Shown here in pieces: positions 37,201 to 45,726 of a DNA stretch of 64,000 bases; the stretch's first letter is position 1; every line of letters starts with the position of its first letter. The stretch is from NCBI RefSeq assembly GCF_032854445.1, contig NC_088302.1, forward strand, positions 44,922,521-44,986,520, given 5' to 3'. The translations under genes were made by a program, and so were the position numbers. The notes below the pieces were generated by a model that saw only the letters and a program-made list of their open reading frames with translations, was not told the DNA's origin and ran no database searches. Origin of the DNA: Liolophura sinensis. Lineage: Eukaryota > Mollusca > Polyplacophora > Chitonida > Chitonidae.

Positions 37201-40200
37201 GCAACAGACAACTAAATCATTCTCCGGAAATCATATATTGTTGGTCATGTAAGACTTGCAGCTGAAGTCATAATCGTGTAAGTTTTTTGTGACTGACTAC
37301 TAACCAGCTTAATTCTACTGTCACTAAACATCAGTGAAGGTTATTTAAATGGGTGCTACATTTCATTGTCATGATCTTTTTTCCAATTTGGAATTCTGTC
37401 AGAAACGATAACTGACCCTAACACACCGGATTTGGTCATCTGAATTTTGCTTGACCTATTATGCACGTGCTTTCCATAACAGCCTAATACGACATGATCC
37501 ATCCATGTCATTGCTTGAAGGTGTCCGAGAATACAGTAACTTGTATTTTGTATTTTGCCTGTGGTAAAAAAAAATATGATCGACATGAGCCAAATATGAA
37601 ATACAACTAACAGTGAACAAACCGTGTCTGGTATAACCTAAAGCATGCATACTCTTTCTCTATATAATTTACGGTGGGGTTGTTTCCGTACATTTTTATC
37701 ATAAAAAAGGTAAGCGTGACACAGTGTTGGCCCTTAATTGCTGGTAAAGGAGACCCGTGGTTCGTGCCGGAAGTTCCTTAACCATTAACCAGTTATGCCA
37801 CATTGTTGAATCCAGGGACCTGATTCGTAAGGCCATTTTGGTCCAAACTTTTGGTCTTATTTACAGAACAAAATATTTGCAGCTAGTTTCTTAAACTTAG
37901 CTAAATTTTACAACATCACAGAATGAGCTGTCAAATTTGATTTCGTGTATAAATCTAAGTGTTGGGTTAATTTGGATGATAGTTTAGGGAAATCACTTTG
38001 TGAAAGGGGCCCCTGATATCTGGATAGGCTGCGGCTGTGAGCGATAGGCGTTTGTTTTCACCACGTTCTGCCCGTTTTTCTCCACCATTGAATCATGCAA
38101 TGAGAATTCTTGAGAACGGCCATAAACACTAATTTCAGTAGATAAATTAACACATAAATAAATAAAATGTATTAAGCAATAAGCAGTAAAGAAGGCTTTG
38201 GGGTTACTTAGCAATTCTTCAGCCATCTGACGACGAAGACGACGAAGTAAGACAGTCAACTACCTGATTGTGGTGACACTCCCAGAGCTTTGCTCATTTT
38301 CCTTATCAACCTATACACCTGGCTGCCATCTTATGAGTAAAACATTCTTGTGTGTGTGACCATACTATCAAATAATGAATACAAAATAGATACAGTTTTA
38401 ATCACAGAACACTCTGTTGTTTACAGTGTATTCCGCCGTGCTCTGGCGCTGGTAAAAAGACCCGGATGTTGTATTGTGTCTGGGGGAAGAGTGGATTACC
38501 GGCTGGCGTAAACTGCCGGAAGAAACCGAGGCCAGCTGTCACAAAGCCTTGCAGAACGAGGCTCTGTACGTTTGGAAGTAAGTTGTGAGAAGGTCCAATG
38601 TGCAAATTTCGCATAATATAAGATCATTTATCAAAGTGTATCAAGTTCATACACTTGGCCATTAATTTCAGTTTGGGTTGGCTGGTCAGCATCTTTCCTG
38701 GAGAAGCTTTGTTAGGTAGACCTTCCTGCCTTTCTTAGGTAGGCCTACCTGCCTTTGTTAGGTAGGCCTGCCTGCCTTTCTTAGGTAGGTCTACCTGCCT
38801 TTCTTAGGTTGGCCTACCTGCCTTTCATAGGTAGGCCTACCTGCCTTTCTTAGGTAGGCCTACCTGCGGAAGCCAGCTATAGTATCAACCGAGCTCAGCC
38901 TAGTTTCCTCCATCAACATAAACCAGCTTAGTCCGTGAAATTCAAACAAAACAATACAGTGTGCGTAGTCAAGGAATAGCTGATTATGTCACTTAGGTCA
39001 GATGCCACTTAGACGTGAAGAGCTGGTTATGTGAACACTTAGGTCAGATGCCACTTACACGGGAAGAGCTGGTTATGTAAACACTTAGATCAGATGCCAC
39101 TTAGACGCGAAGAGCTGGTTATGTAAACGCTTAGGTCAGATGCCACTTAGACGCGAAGAGCTGGTTATGTAAACACTTAGGTCAGATGCCACTTACGCGC
39201 GAAGAGCTGGTTATGTAAACATTTAGGTCAGATGCCACTTAAACGCGAAGATCTGATTATGTAAACACTTAGGTCAGATGCCACTTAGACGCGAAGAGCT
39301 GGTTATTATAAACACTTAGGTCAGATGCCACTTAGACGCGAAGAGCTGGTTATGTAAACACTTAGGTAAGATGCCACTTAGACGCGAAGAGCTGGTTATG
39401 TAAACACTTAGTTCAGATCCACTTAGAAGCGAAGAGCTTGTTATGTAAACACTTAGGTCAGATGTCACTTAGACGCGAAGAGCTGGTTATTATAAACACT
39501 TAGGTCAGATGTCACTTAGACGGGAAGAGCTGGTTATGTAAACACTTAGGTCAGATGCCACTTACACGCGAAGAGCTGATGATGTAAACACTTAGGTCAG
39601 ATGCCTCTTAGACGCGAAGAGCTGGTTATGTAAACGCTTAGGTCAGATGCAACTTAGACGCGAAGAGCTGATTATGTAAACACTTAAGTCAGATGCCACT
39701 TAAATGCGAAGAGCTGGTTATGTAAACACTTAGATCAGATGCCACTTAGACGCGAAGAGCTGGTTATGTAAACACTTAGGTCAGATGCCACTTAGACGCG
39801 AAGAGCTGATTATGTAAACACTTAGTTCAGATGCCACTTAGACGCGAAGAGCTGATCATGTAAACATTTAGGTCAGATGCCACTTAGACACGAAGAGCTC
39901 GTTATGTAAACACTTAGGTCAGATGCCACTTACACGCGAAGAGCTGGTTATTATAAACACTTAGGTCAGATGCCACTTAGACGCGAAGAGATGGTTATGT
40001 AAACACTTAGTTCAGATGCCACTTAGACGCGAAGAGCTGGTTATGTAAACACTTAGGTCTGATGCCACTTAGACGTGTAGCCCAATGAATTAGCATCCTG
40101 TTCTTGCTGAAGACACTTTTAAGCTCTGCTTTTTAAATGCTTCCTAGAACAACATTTTCATGAAGGCGCTAATAAATGTTCCCTTTCAAATTTCAGACTG

Positions 40201-40303
40201 CCTTGACGATTCCAAACATTGCAGCTTGGTGAAGATGCTTCGTATGTGCAAATATAACAATTTCAAGAGACGATGCTGTAAAACGTGCTCTGATTGGTTG
40301 TAA
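19078..40303 (+). CDS. ADAMTSL1/3: ADAMTS-like protein, ADAMTSL1/3 clade, spacer-less (5' end missing)
   Basis: Secreted extracellular-matrix glycoprotein of the ADAMTS-like family; relatives lack a protease domain and act in matrix and microfibril organisation. Exons: 19078-19245, 23564-23797, 26693-26848, 27200-27333, 27582-27786, 28237-28375, optional 30114-30143, 31852-31999, 32412-32542, 32985-33146, 33278-33407, 33955-34168, 34350-35210, 36986-37168, 38427-38577, 40197-40303. All phases agree; the joined frame is about 1,050 codons. Domain order: TSR1, ADAM-type cysteine-rich region, TSR2-4, linker, TSR5-8, one Ig domain, TSR9-11, PLAC. Assignment to the ADAMTSL1/3 clade rests on the VGCD...LGS...DKCGVCGGDG segment, the acidic linker between TSR5 and TSR6 (YAGSC...YSWRYGNFTPCS) and the Ig domain (KCPVRRF). 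Compared with vertebrate members it lacks the spacer and two of the three Ig domains. The signal-peptide exon lies upstream and was not found with confidence. Confidence 0.93.
19218..20088. repeat. About 28-bp degenerate minisatellite at the exon-1 splice donor
   Basis: The last exon bases (ggtgtacaaaacatgtgaac + acaag) and the donor gtaagg are repeated immediately downstream (gtgtacaaaacatgtgaacc + taagg), then in progressively diverged copies to about 20088, interrupted near 19780-19900. Several copies keep donor-like aaggta or aagtaag strings. Confidence 0.85.
19826..19882. mobile_element. MITE-end fragment
   Basis: taattaaagacgtacagtat, then accagagcacagtgtgatagctgtcaaatgg: matches the terminal segment of the MITE family (compare the complement of 46186-46260). 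Confidence 0.6.
20508..20760. mobile_element. MITE copy, about 250 bp
   Basis: Starts cagcatagtgagtaattctagaccagtgacgtc and ends with ctatcacactgtcttcgctactctggtttcgctctata, the complement of a related sequence, so it has imperfect terminal inverted repeats. It is homologous along its length to 24108-24352. It lies in an ADAMTSL intron. Confidence 0.65.
21752..23330 (+). pseudogene. Decayed Penelope-type retroelement reverse transcriptase
   Basis: Reverse-transcriptase blocks in three plus frames: YWIPKMHKSPYKARFIAGS near 22240, WDFSTLYTTIPHKDL near 22495, IPMGTNCAPLLADLYLF near 22740 and the catalytic RYIDDLLAL near 22868, then a conserved tail (FNFDIVNYPY, AYGVYISRLV). Frame changes near 22400 and 23250 and a 17-bp local duplication near 22620-22655 show it is dead. 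The last conserved frame stops near 23330 with no GIY-YIG endonuclease detected after it. Motif style suggests the Penelope-like group. It lies in the first ADAMTSL intron seen here, same strand. Confidence 0.85.
23564..23797 (+). CDS. ADAMTSL1/3: ADAMTSL exon: cysteine-rich domain
   Basis: Phase 0-0, 78 codons. Acceptor ctttttcccag, donor GAG|gtaagt. Contains PCPPGSVDFRAEQC and VLDGTKC...DICINGKCE, hallmark blocks of the ADAMTS/ADAMTSL cysteine-rich region. Confidence 0.95.
24108..24352. mobile_element. MITE copy, about 240 bp
   Basis: ttaattctagacaagtgatg at the left, a shared interior (ccatggtgctaggg, cataaaaccct, gacatgaag) and a right end atcacactatcatcgctgctctggttttactctctatgc. Second full copy of the family at 20508-20760. 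Confidence 0.65.
25125..25215. mobile_element. Internally deleted MITE copy
   Basis: atgcagtatggagagtaaaaccagaggagc joins directly to ttattagacgtcactggcctagaactactca. It is the two MITE termini with the centre missing, in opposite orientation to the 20508 copy. Confidence 0.65.
26693..26848 (+). CDS. ADAMTSL1/3: ADAMTSL exon: end of cysteine-rich region fused to TSR2
   Basis: Phase 0-0, 52 codons. LVGCDDELGS...DKCGVCGGDGTSC runs after only a short serine-rich link straight into FEWRLTGYSPCSVTCG. In family members the spacer domain of over 100 residues lies between these two segments; here both are in one uninterrupted exon. Confidence 0.92.
27200..27333 (+). CDS. ADAMTSL1/3: ADAMTSL exon: rest of TSR2
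   Basis: Phase 0 in, 2 out; donor CC|gtaagt. Encodes VGIHHVTAVCEDSS through KCIQPRCIVP, supplying the C-terminal cysteines of TSR2. Confidence 0.88.
27582..27786 (+). CDS. ADAMTSL1/3: ADAMTSL exon: TSR3 and start of TSR4
   Basis: Phase 2 in, 0 out; acceptor ttcttgcttccag. EWFEGEWQECSKSC...GPCNTERCP, then WYAGEWSP, ending exactly before the first cysteine of the next TSR. Confidence 0.92.
28237..28375 (+). CDS. ADAMTSL1/3: ADAMTSL exon: TSR4
   Basis: Phase 0 in, 1 out; acceptor ttttttgttgcag, donor ACAG|gtgggt. CTATCGGGSQYREVICRQ...KCTATVACKGPT. Confidence 0.92.
28376..31851. other. Large ADAMTSL intron, no other content recognised
   Basis: Apart from the possible microexon at 30114-30143, nothing identifiable; AT-rich, no array or mobile element seen. 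Confidence 0.5.
30114..30143 (+). CDS. ADAMTSL1/3: Possible 30-nt linker microexon
   Basis: Acceptor tattttcttctag and donor G|gtgagt bracket 30 nt that read in phase 1-1 (TSEAISGSD). Because the flanking exons also join in phase 1 without it, it could be alternatively used or spurious. Confidence 0.4.
31852..31999 (+). CDS. ADAMTSL1/3: ADAMTSL exon: interdomain linker
   Basis: Phase 1 in, 2 out; acceptor gctgttgttttatag, donor AAG|gtatgt. Encodes a polar, low-complexity linker (HEENITCNALPY...KATTSPR), matching the position of the linker before TSR5 in vertebrate ADAMTSL1/3. Support comes mainly from both phases fitting. Confidence 0.75.
32412..32542 (+). CDS. ADAMTSL1/3: ADAMTSL exon: TSR5
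   Basis: Phase 2 in, 1 out. SSWSPCSASCGTGVKTRTVTCEVFL...LPDIDCNG; the long insert before DC is typical of this TSR in the ADAMTSL1/3 clade. Confidence 0.92.
32985..33146 (+). CDS. ADAMTSL1/3: ADAMTSL exon: end of TSR5, linker, start of TSR6
   Basis: Phase 1-1; acceptor catttttcag, donor G|gtgggt. WCYAGSC closes TSR5, an Asp/Ser-rich linker follows, then YSWRYGNFTPCSKSC. One Asn-rich stretch carries potential N-glycosylation sites (NST, NNT). Confidence 0.9.
33278..33407 (+). CDS. ADAMTSL1/3: ADAMTSL exon: rest of TSR6
   Basis: Phase 1 in, 2 out. RQDSMVDCVLN...RVCNDIACPPR gives the remaining TSR6 cysteines; the donor is AAG|gtacga. Confidence 0.88.
33955..34168 (+). CDS. ADAMTSL1/3: ADAMTSL exon: TSR7 and start of TSR8
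   Basis: Phase 2 in, 0 out. WEISGFGRCSVKCGGGISRR...PCNEHPCPAKW, then TGKWSQ before the next cysteine. Confidence 0.92.
34350..35210 (+). CDS. ADAMTSL1/3: ADAMTSL exon: TSR8, Ig domain, TSR9, start of TSR10
   Basis: An 861-nt exon, by far the largest, phase 0-0. CSMPCGGGLQTREVIC (TSR8); an Ig domain with KCPVRRF, LILWYRQG and DSGKYMC; a basic linker; VAGDWSPCSKSCGGEG (TSR9); ending WTSGEWSP before the TSR10 cysteine. The donor is CCT|gtgagt. Confidence 0.94.
35508..36871. promoter_or_regulatory. Intronic cluster of palindromic CRE octamers
   Basis: Exact TGACGTCA at 35508-35515, 35528-35535, 35585-35592, 36853-36860 and 36864-36871, with near matches between (ctgacgta, gaacgtcac, ggacgtcat, cacgtcac). 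The octamer is the CREB/ATF binding consensus. All lie in the intron between ADAMTSL exons 34350-35210 and 36986-37168. Function as an enhancer is inference. Confidence 0.45.
36986..37168 (+). CDS. ADAMTSL1/3: ADAMTSL exon: TSR10 (divergent)
   Basis: Phase 0-0. CSDEECVKDGYSVQIRDVQC departs from the usual CSxxCGxG, but the downstream cysteine spacing is kept and the exon ends WETSDWSE before the next cysteine. Confidence 0.87.
38036..38170 (+). mobile_element. Diverged SINE 3' fragment
   Basis: ttctccaccattgaatcatg and ttcttgagaacggccataaacact, followed by cataaataaataaaat, resemble the family A 3' end at low identity. Confidence 0.4.
38427..38577 (+). CDS. ADAMTSL1/3: ADAMTSL exon: TSR11
   Basis: Phase 0 in, 1 out; acceptor ttgtttacag, donor GGAA|gtaagt. 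CIPPCSGAGKKTRMLYC...PCRTRLCTFG. Confidence 0.9.
38712..38868. repeat. 24-bp palindromic minisatellite
   Basis: Units of ttaggtaggcctacctgcct + ttct repeat about 6.5 times. Each complete unit contains the perfect 14-bp palindrome aggtaggcctacct. It lies in the last ADAMTSL intron. Confidence 0.88.
38995..40078. repeat. 46-bp minisatellite, about 23 units
   Basis: Monomer gtaaacacttaggtcagatg + ccacttagacgcgaagagct + ggttat; exact 46-bp spacing (for example gatgcc at 39001 and 39047). Scattered substitutions, including a gttatta variant. It fills most of the last ADAMTSL intron and ends about 120 bp before the PLAC exon. Confidence 0.95.
40197..40303 (+). CDS. ADAMTSL1/3: ADAMTSL terminal exon: PLAC domain
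   Basis: Phase 1 in, stop TAA at 40301. CLDDSKHCSLVKMLRMC, then RRCCKTC, is the six-cysteine PLAC motif that ends papilin, lacunin and many ADAMTSL proteins. This fixes the C-terminus of the gene. Confidence 0.93.
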
Positions 40304-40382
40304 TACTGGATCTTTTTTTCTTTTTTGGGCGTAAACATTGCGCTTGTTTGTATTTATTCAACACACGGATATTGCGACGTGT

Positions 40383-40388
40383 AATAAA
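40383..40388 (+). terminator. Candidate polyadenylation signal, proximal
   Basis: AATAAA 80 bp after the ADAMTSL stop codon. Confidence 0.4.
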
Positions 40389-40817
40389 TGTGACCTGAAG
40401 TGCTTTACTCATTTCCACCGAGCTATTCCTTGGGGAACGAAGTGTCGTGAGGGTGCTCGTGACGATTTCCGTGAAATAATGTACAGAGTGTTGGACAAGG
40501 TCCTAGACATGTGCTCCTATACTGTACCTTGTATGTGCATATATGCCTGTATCATGCTATGGGGATTACATTGACGTCTCCACGAACCATGGTATTGTAC
40601 AGCGCTAGACCATCAGTGAATGACGTTCACATCTTTGTCTATGGATCTGTACGATATTGTGCTATATTCAAACCGTATGTGCTATATTCATGTTCCATAT
40701 TTTCCGTGAGTTATAGCGACAATATATCTGAGGACTAACGTTACAGAAATCAGAGATCTGAGCAAAACGATTCAACAATTATCCGTGATGTCATGATTGT
40801 GCTTGGCTGACGTTTAT

Positions 40818-40857
40818 TTCCAACCTTGTCGCTTTGAGGTGACAAGGTTGGAATAAA
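40818..40857 (+). terminator. Hairpin overlapping a distal AATAAA
   Basis: ttccaaccttgtc (40818-40830) and gacaaggttggaa (40841-40853) form a perfect 13-bp stem with a 10-nt loop. AATAAA at 40852-40857 starts inside the 3' arm. It is about 550 bp after the ADAMTSL stop, so it could be a distal 3' end structure. Confidence 0.45.
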
Positions 40858-41489
40858 ACCACAAAGTAATTAATGTAAGAGGAAATTGGTGAAGACATAT
40901 TTAAACTCTCCAAAATGACTTTGTAATCAGCCAAACCAGGAAGACCCCAATTTGACTGTAATCATGGACAGGCTAACTTTCTGCTTTTAATTGCTGTTGT
41001 ATTGATTTTTGTCGCTGTTTTGCACAGTTAATTAAATCCGTGAAAGATGGCTTAAACACGTTGTTTGAAATGCCAGTGAGAATGGCATACTATCGTTCAT
41101 GGGATTTCTTCCGATTTATTGAGAATTCTACTCGGTGTGTTTGTGGTCATGTTGCTATAATAAATGGATGAACGTAATCTCTTCAATCCACAGGATTGAC
41201 TGCATAAGTGCAAATGATGCGCTTGAAGCAAAGTTGTGCGTCAATCTTCAAACAGAAAGTTATTGAATCAATAAGTGGTTATGTATACTGTACGTCTTAG
41301 TACGAAAGCAATCTCTACGCTAATAAAGAACGTCTGAAAAATTGTCTTTTCCAGTTTTGTTCTGGCTTCTTACGACATAAATGTAAATAATGATATTTAC
41401 TTATTTGAACTGAAGTGACCTGGTTTCTGGGATGCAACTAACACCCTTCTGAGTTAAGCCTACGGCCCACCCACCGAGAACTGGATTCA

Positions 41490-41650
41490 AACACGCAGGC
41501 CCAGTGGTCAAGGGGGACCGCTTCGGTGACGTAATGGTTAGCGCCTCGAAGTCGGGAAACCCTGGTATCAAGCCCGTGCCAAAGATTATGAAAATGGTAC
41601 TTGCTGCTGCCGGGCATGGCGCTCAGCACAGATAGGTTTGAGCAAGGAAA
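41490..41650 (+). mobile_element. tRNA-headed SINE (family B), diverged
   Basis: gtaatggttagcgcctcgaa (A box-like), ggtatcaagcc (B box-like) and aaatggtacttgctgctgcc...atggcgctcagcac match the layout of the family B copy at 48761. No clear tail or target duplication. Confidence 0.6.
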
Positions 41651-41654
41651 CATG

Positions 41655-42325
41655 AGCTATAGTACACGCCATGAGCTATATTTAACGCCATGAGTTATAC
41701 TAAACATTATTAGGTATTCGAAACGCCATGAGCTGCAGTAAACGCCATGAGTGCTATGGGCTATAGTAAGTGAAGTGAGCTATTGTGAACGCCATGAACT
41801 ATAGAAAACGCCATGAGGTAAGGTAAACACGATGGGCTATAGTAAACGCCATGAGCTAAAATAAACGTCATACCTATACTAAACGCCATAAGCTATTTGA
41901 ACCGACATGGACTATAGTAAACGCAATGAGCTATAGTAAACGCTATGTTCTATAGTAAACGCAGTGAGCTATATTAAACATCGTAAGTTATTCGAAGCGG
42001 TATGAGCTATAGTAAACTCCATGAGCTATTGTAAACGCCATTAGTAATAATAAACGCCATGGGCTACAGTACATCACGTAAGCTACACAAAGCACCATAC
42101 GCTATGCGAAACGCTTTGAGTAATAGTAAACGCCATGGGCTATGGTAAACGCGATGAGCCATTGTAAACGCAATGAGCTATATTAAACGCCATGAGCTAA
42201 AGTAAAAGCCATGAGCTAAACACTAAACATCTTAAACCATTCCAAATGTCATCAGCTATTGTAAACGCCATTAGCTCTAGTAATCGTTATGGGCTGTAGT
42301 AAACGCAATGGGCTGCAATCTAAAA
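41655..42325. repeat. 19-bp degenerate minisatellite
   Basis: gagctatagtaaacgccat repeated with many substitutions, about 33 units. Related units reappear at 47195-47330. Confidence 0.85.
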
Positions 42326-42667
42326 TATGTATTTATAGAGTAAACACATAGCTCCACACAATCTTGCTTTCACTCTTTAAGCACATGGTTTGCTAAACAT
42401 GTGATGAGAAAAGGTGTTTGGGTTGAAATATGGAGGCATTAAACACGTGGAGGGCACAAAATATTTTTGGTCAGGAAATCCCAAACATGTTTACCTCTAA
42501 AACAAATGGTGTGCTAAACATGTTTGATACATATGCATAAAGCAACTGTAAACCTCCACACATTACCTACTTCCACTTTTTAAGGTGTCATCATCTAAAC
42601 ATGTATAAAAAAGAAGGTGCTCAGCTTTTTCGACTGTGGAATTAAGTGTCCTCATTCACACCTGTTT

Positions 42668-42936
42668 GGGGCCTCCGTGGCTCAGTCGGTTAGCGCGCTA
42701 GCACAGCGTAATGACCCAGGAGTCTCTCAACAATGCGGTCGCTGTGAGTTCAAGTCCAGTTCATGCTGGCTACCTCTCCGGCTGTACGTGGGAAGGTCTG
42801 ACAGCAACCTGCGGATGGTCGTGGGTTTCCCCCGGGCTGTGCCCGGTTTCCACCCACCATAATGCTGGCCGCCGTCGTATAAGTGAAATATTCTTGAGTA
42901 CGGCGTAAAACACCAATCAAATCAATCAAAAATAAA
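42668..42936 (+). mobile_element. Full-length SINE (family A) with TSD
   Basis: ggcctccgtggctcagtcgg head, gtgagttcaagtcc B box-like, ttcttgagtacggcgtaaaa + caccaatcaaatc tail. Flanks tcacacctgttt (42656-42667) and tcacacctgctt (42937-42948) are a near-perfect target duplication. This is a good reference copy for the family. Confidence 0.92.
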
Positions 42937-42948
42937 TCACACCTGCTT

Positions 42949-44865
42949 TAAGGAAGGTCTGTATAGGTATGCAGGGTTTAACCATTCAATATAAAGCACT
43001 GAAGTAATGTTGAAAATGTCATTAAACCGTAGCAAACAGATCTGTCACAAGATCTACAACCATTCATCCCGAACAGTACACCTCAGTTATACTCCAACCA
43101 ATGTCTAATCACAGGGTTGTTTTTACTGTAAGGTACTGTTTTCATATAATACCCTAATAATTACTGCAGCAAAAAATAAAAACTGACCAAATGATATCAT
43201 GAATGGAACTTTTAATAATGCGAAAGTAATAAATAAACGTTTCCGTGGAATCATGTTACCATGGAAACAACGATAATAACGTATGATACATGTGCACCTG
43301 TACGCTTAAATCAGTACAACTACATGTAGTAAACATAATCTTATAATGTATTTTGTGTACAATCCATAACCTCAATGTGTGTCATTCTGCAATGATAATG
43401 ATTCCAGAGAAATTTCAGAAACACACAACTCATAGACATTGTCCGGGAAACATTTTTTGCAGGTAATTAAATACTGAAATTAAATTAAATACTGAAACTG
43501 TAAGTCTTGTCCTGATATTTTCATAATGAACTGACTTTCTGTCTGCCACGCTTTACCACCTTCACATATCCAACGTCATGTTGGCTGCGCTGCAGCAGGA
43601 CCCTTGGTTGAATTGAGCACTACAGGTACATATAGTTCGACTTAGTTACAGGTGAGTCTTTTCTTGTTCAGTCAGTCATTGAAAGTTCGCCCCAGACTAA
43701 GCACATATCTTCAGTCACATGTCACATTGTTCCTATGGAAATCCAAGTGTGATTGTCGTCAGAGGTGAACACTTAAGACAGATCGTGAAATTGACCAAAG
43801 CACCTTCTTTGCTCCAGCACTTCACTGACTGAAACGTGCTATGTACACTTGAACTGAATTCAGATTACCGATGAAACAGGAGCGTAGCGTGGATCTTCAC
43901 CCGGAAGGGGAGTGGGGCGGGGCGGATTTGACAAGAGCGGAACGACTATCACAGTCTGTTAGGCGAGGGTGCAGTGGCTGCCAAGGCCCCGGAAGATCCG
44001 GAATATTAGATTGCCGAAGAGAGAATCTGAGTGATTTAGAAATGTTTCGAATGCAGATTTGGCCAATATGTACACAAAAAACCCAAACAAAAATCCCCAA
44101 AAACCCAAAACAACTCAGGCTGTCCCTGAATATATAGTGTTTGTTGTCATGGATTCCAGAGTTACAGACAGTACAAGTAAAACTATGGCATGTGTCTTGT
44201 CCACCAGACGGAAATGGCTACTGCTGCCTACGCGACACGATTCAAGAGAGGTAATTCTGTAAAACACACCGTCTTCCATCGGGAACAATATGGAATGGTT
44301 AACATAATAGAACATGTCTAAATAGGACTATATACTATTTAGTAATTGGTACGAAATTAAAATATTAGTTTATATGAGGTACAGCAAATATCTGTGGAAT
44401 GAATGTCAATGCTAGGTAAGAAATATAGGCTAAAATATTTTTTCGTCGACTTGAGCGGAACATTTTTGCCTCGCGTCCGCACGCCCCGCACCCCCCTCCC
44501 CTCCCCCCCAGTCTACACCCCTGTGAAAGACGCCGGAGCCAGACTTGAAGGAATGAAGGAATGTGGCCTTACTCTCTTTCAACTATGAAATACTCTTTTC
44601 AAGGTGAAGCCATAATGATATGCAAATGTACACGGGCAAAAGAAGATGCAAAACGCAAATAAACTAATGAATAAGTATATAATAATACATGTCTCTATTA
44701 CATATAAATAAAAGCAATATATCCGACCTGTGAATGCATCTACGATACTCAGTAACACCACTTACCAGGTTCACATCCCCTCCATGGGATAATACATGTT
44801 GGAATTATTAAATTAATGTATATGAATATGGAAAACAATCAGTATGAATAAATTTCATCCAGACT
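42949..44865. other. Unassigned intergenic stretch
   Basis: No gene or repeat family recognised. An open frame at 43871-44137 has no motif; a C-rich run lies at 44470-44512. Confidence 0.45.
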
Positions 44866-44877
44866 GATTTTCGGTAT

Positions 44878-45134
44878 TTATTTGATTGGTGTTTTACGCC
44901 GTACTCAAGAATATTTCACTCATACGACGGCGGCCAGCATTATGGTGAGTGGAAACCGGGCAGAGCCCGCGGGAAACCCATGACCATCCGCAGGTTGCTG
45001 CCAGACCTTCCCACGTACGGCCGGAGAGGAAGCCAGCACGAGCTGGAGTTGAGCTCACAGCGACCGCATTGGTGAGAGACTCCTTGGTCATTACGCTGCG
45101 CTAGCGCGCTAACCAACTGAGCCACGGAGGCCCC
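44878..45134 (-). mobile_element. 3' SINE of the composite (complete)
   Basis: Family A, full length, with the cagcaacctgcg segment that the 16877 copy has lost. Next to its 5' end is ccgagtatata (45135-45145), the complement of the left target duplication of the 16877 SINE. Confidence 0.9.
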
Positions 45135-45624
45135 CCGAGTATATAGGTGATGTATACGTATCATTCCGAACACAGGGAATTTGTAACTATCCGACTATCT
45201 AGGTAATATAGAAGTATCACTGCGACCGTAGATCACTCCGACTATCGGTGATGTATAAGTATAACTCCGAATATAGGAGCTGTATAAGTATCACTTCGAC
45301 TATAGGGCTGTAAGAGTATCACTCCAACTACAGGGTCTGTATAAGTATCAATCCGGCAGGTGAAGATAGGTGAAGTACATGTTTCACTTCGACTATAAGA
45401 GCTGTACAAGTATCACTCCGACTACAGGGGCTTTATAAGTATCATTCCGACTATAGGGGCGTATAAGTATCACTCCGAGTATATAGGTGATGTAGTATCA
45501 CTCTGAGCATAGGGGATGTATAACTATCCGACAATCTAGGTGATACAGGGTTATCACTACGACTGACTGTATAAGTATTCCCCTGGCTACAGGGGCTGTA
45601 TAAGTATCACTCACACTGACGTAT
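45135..45624 (-). repeat. Short 29-bp array inside the composite
   Basis: About 17 units of the 14.6-16.9 kb array in reverse orientation, but with a single acatgtacttcacctatctt module instead of about seven. Left and right portions match the two ends of the 14.6-16.9 kb array. Confidence 0.9.
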
Positions 45625-45726
45625 ATTTTATTTTTGAACTTAAACTCACAGCGACCGCATTGGTGAGAGACTCCTGGGTCATTACGCTGCGCTAGCGCGC
45701 TAACCAACTGAGCCACGGAGGCCCCC
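45625..45726 (-). mobile_element. 5' SINE of the composite, internally deleted
   Basis: On the minus strand gggggcctccgtggctcagt through gcggtcgctgtgagtt, then directly an A-rich tail and tatacgtca (the right target duplication of the 14371 SINE). The central part of the SINE is missing. Confidence 0.85.

Noticed and set aside
43871-44137. 88-codon frame with a string also seen near 58190 (atgcagatttggccaat)
   Set aside because: The shared string is short and the rest does not align; no evidence of a gene or a second Gypsy copy.
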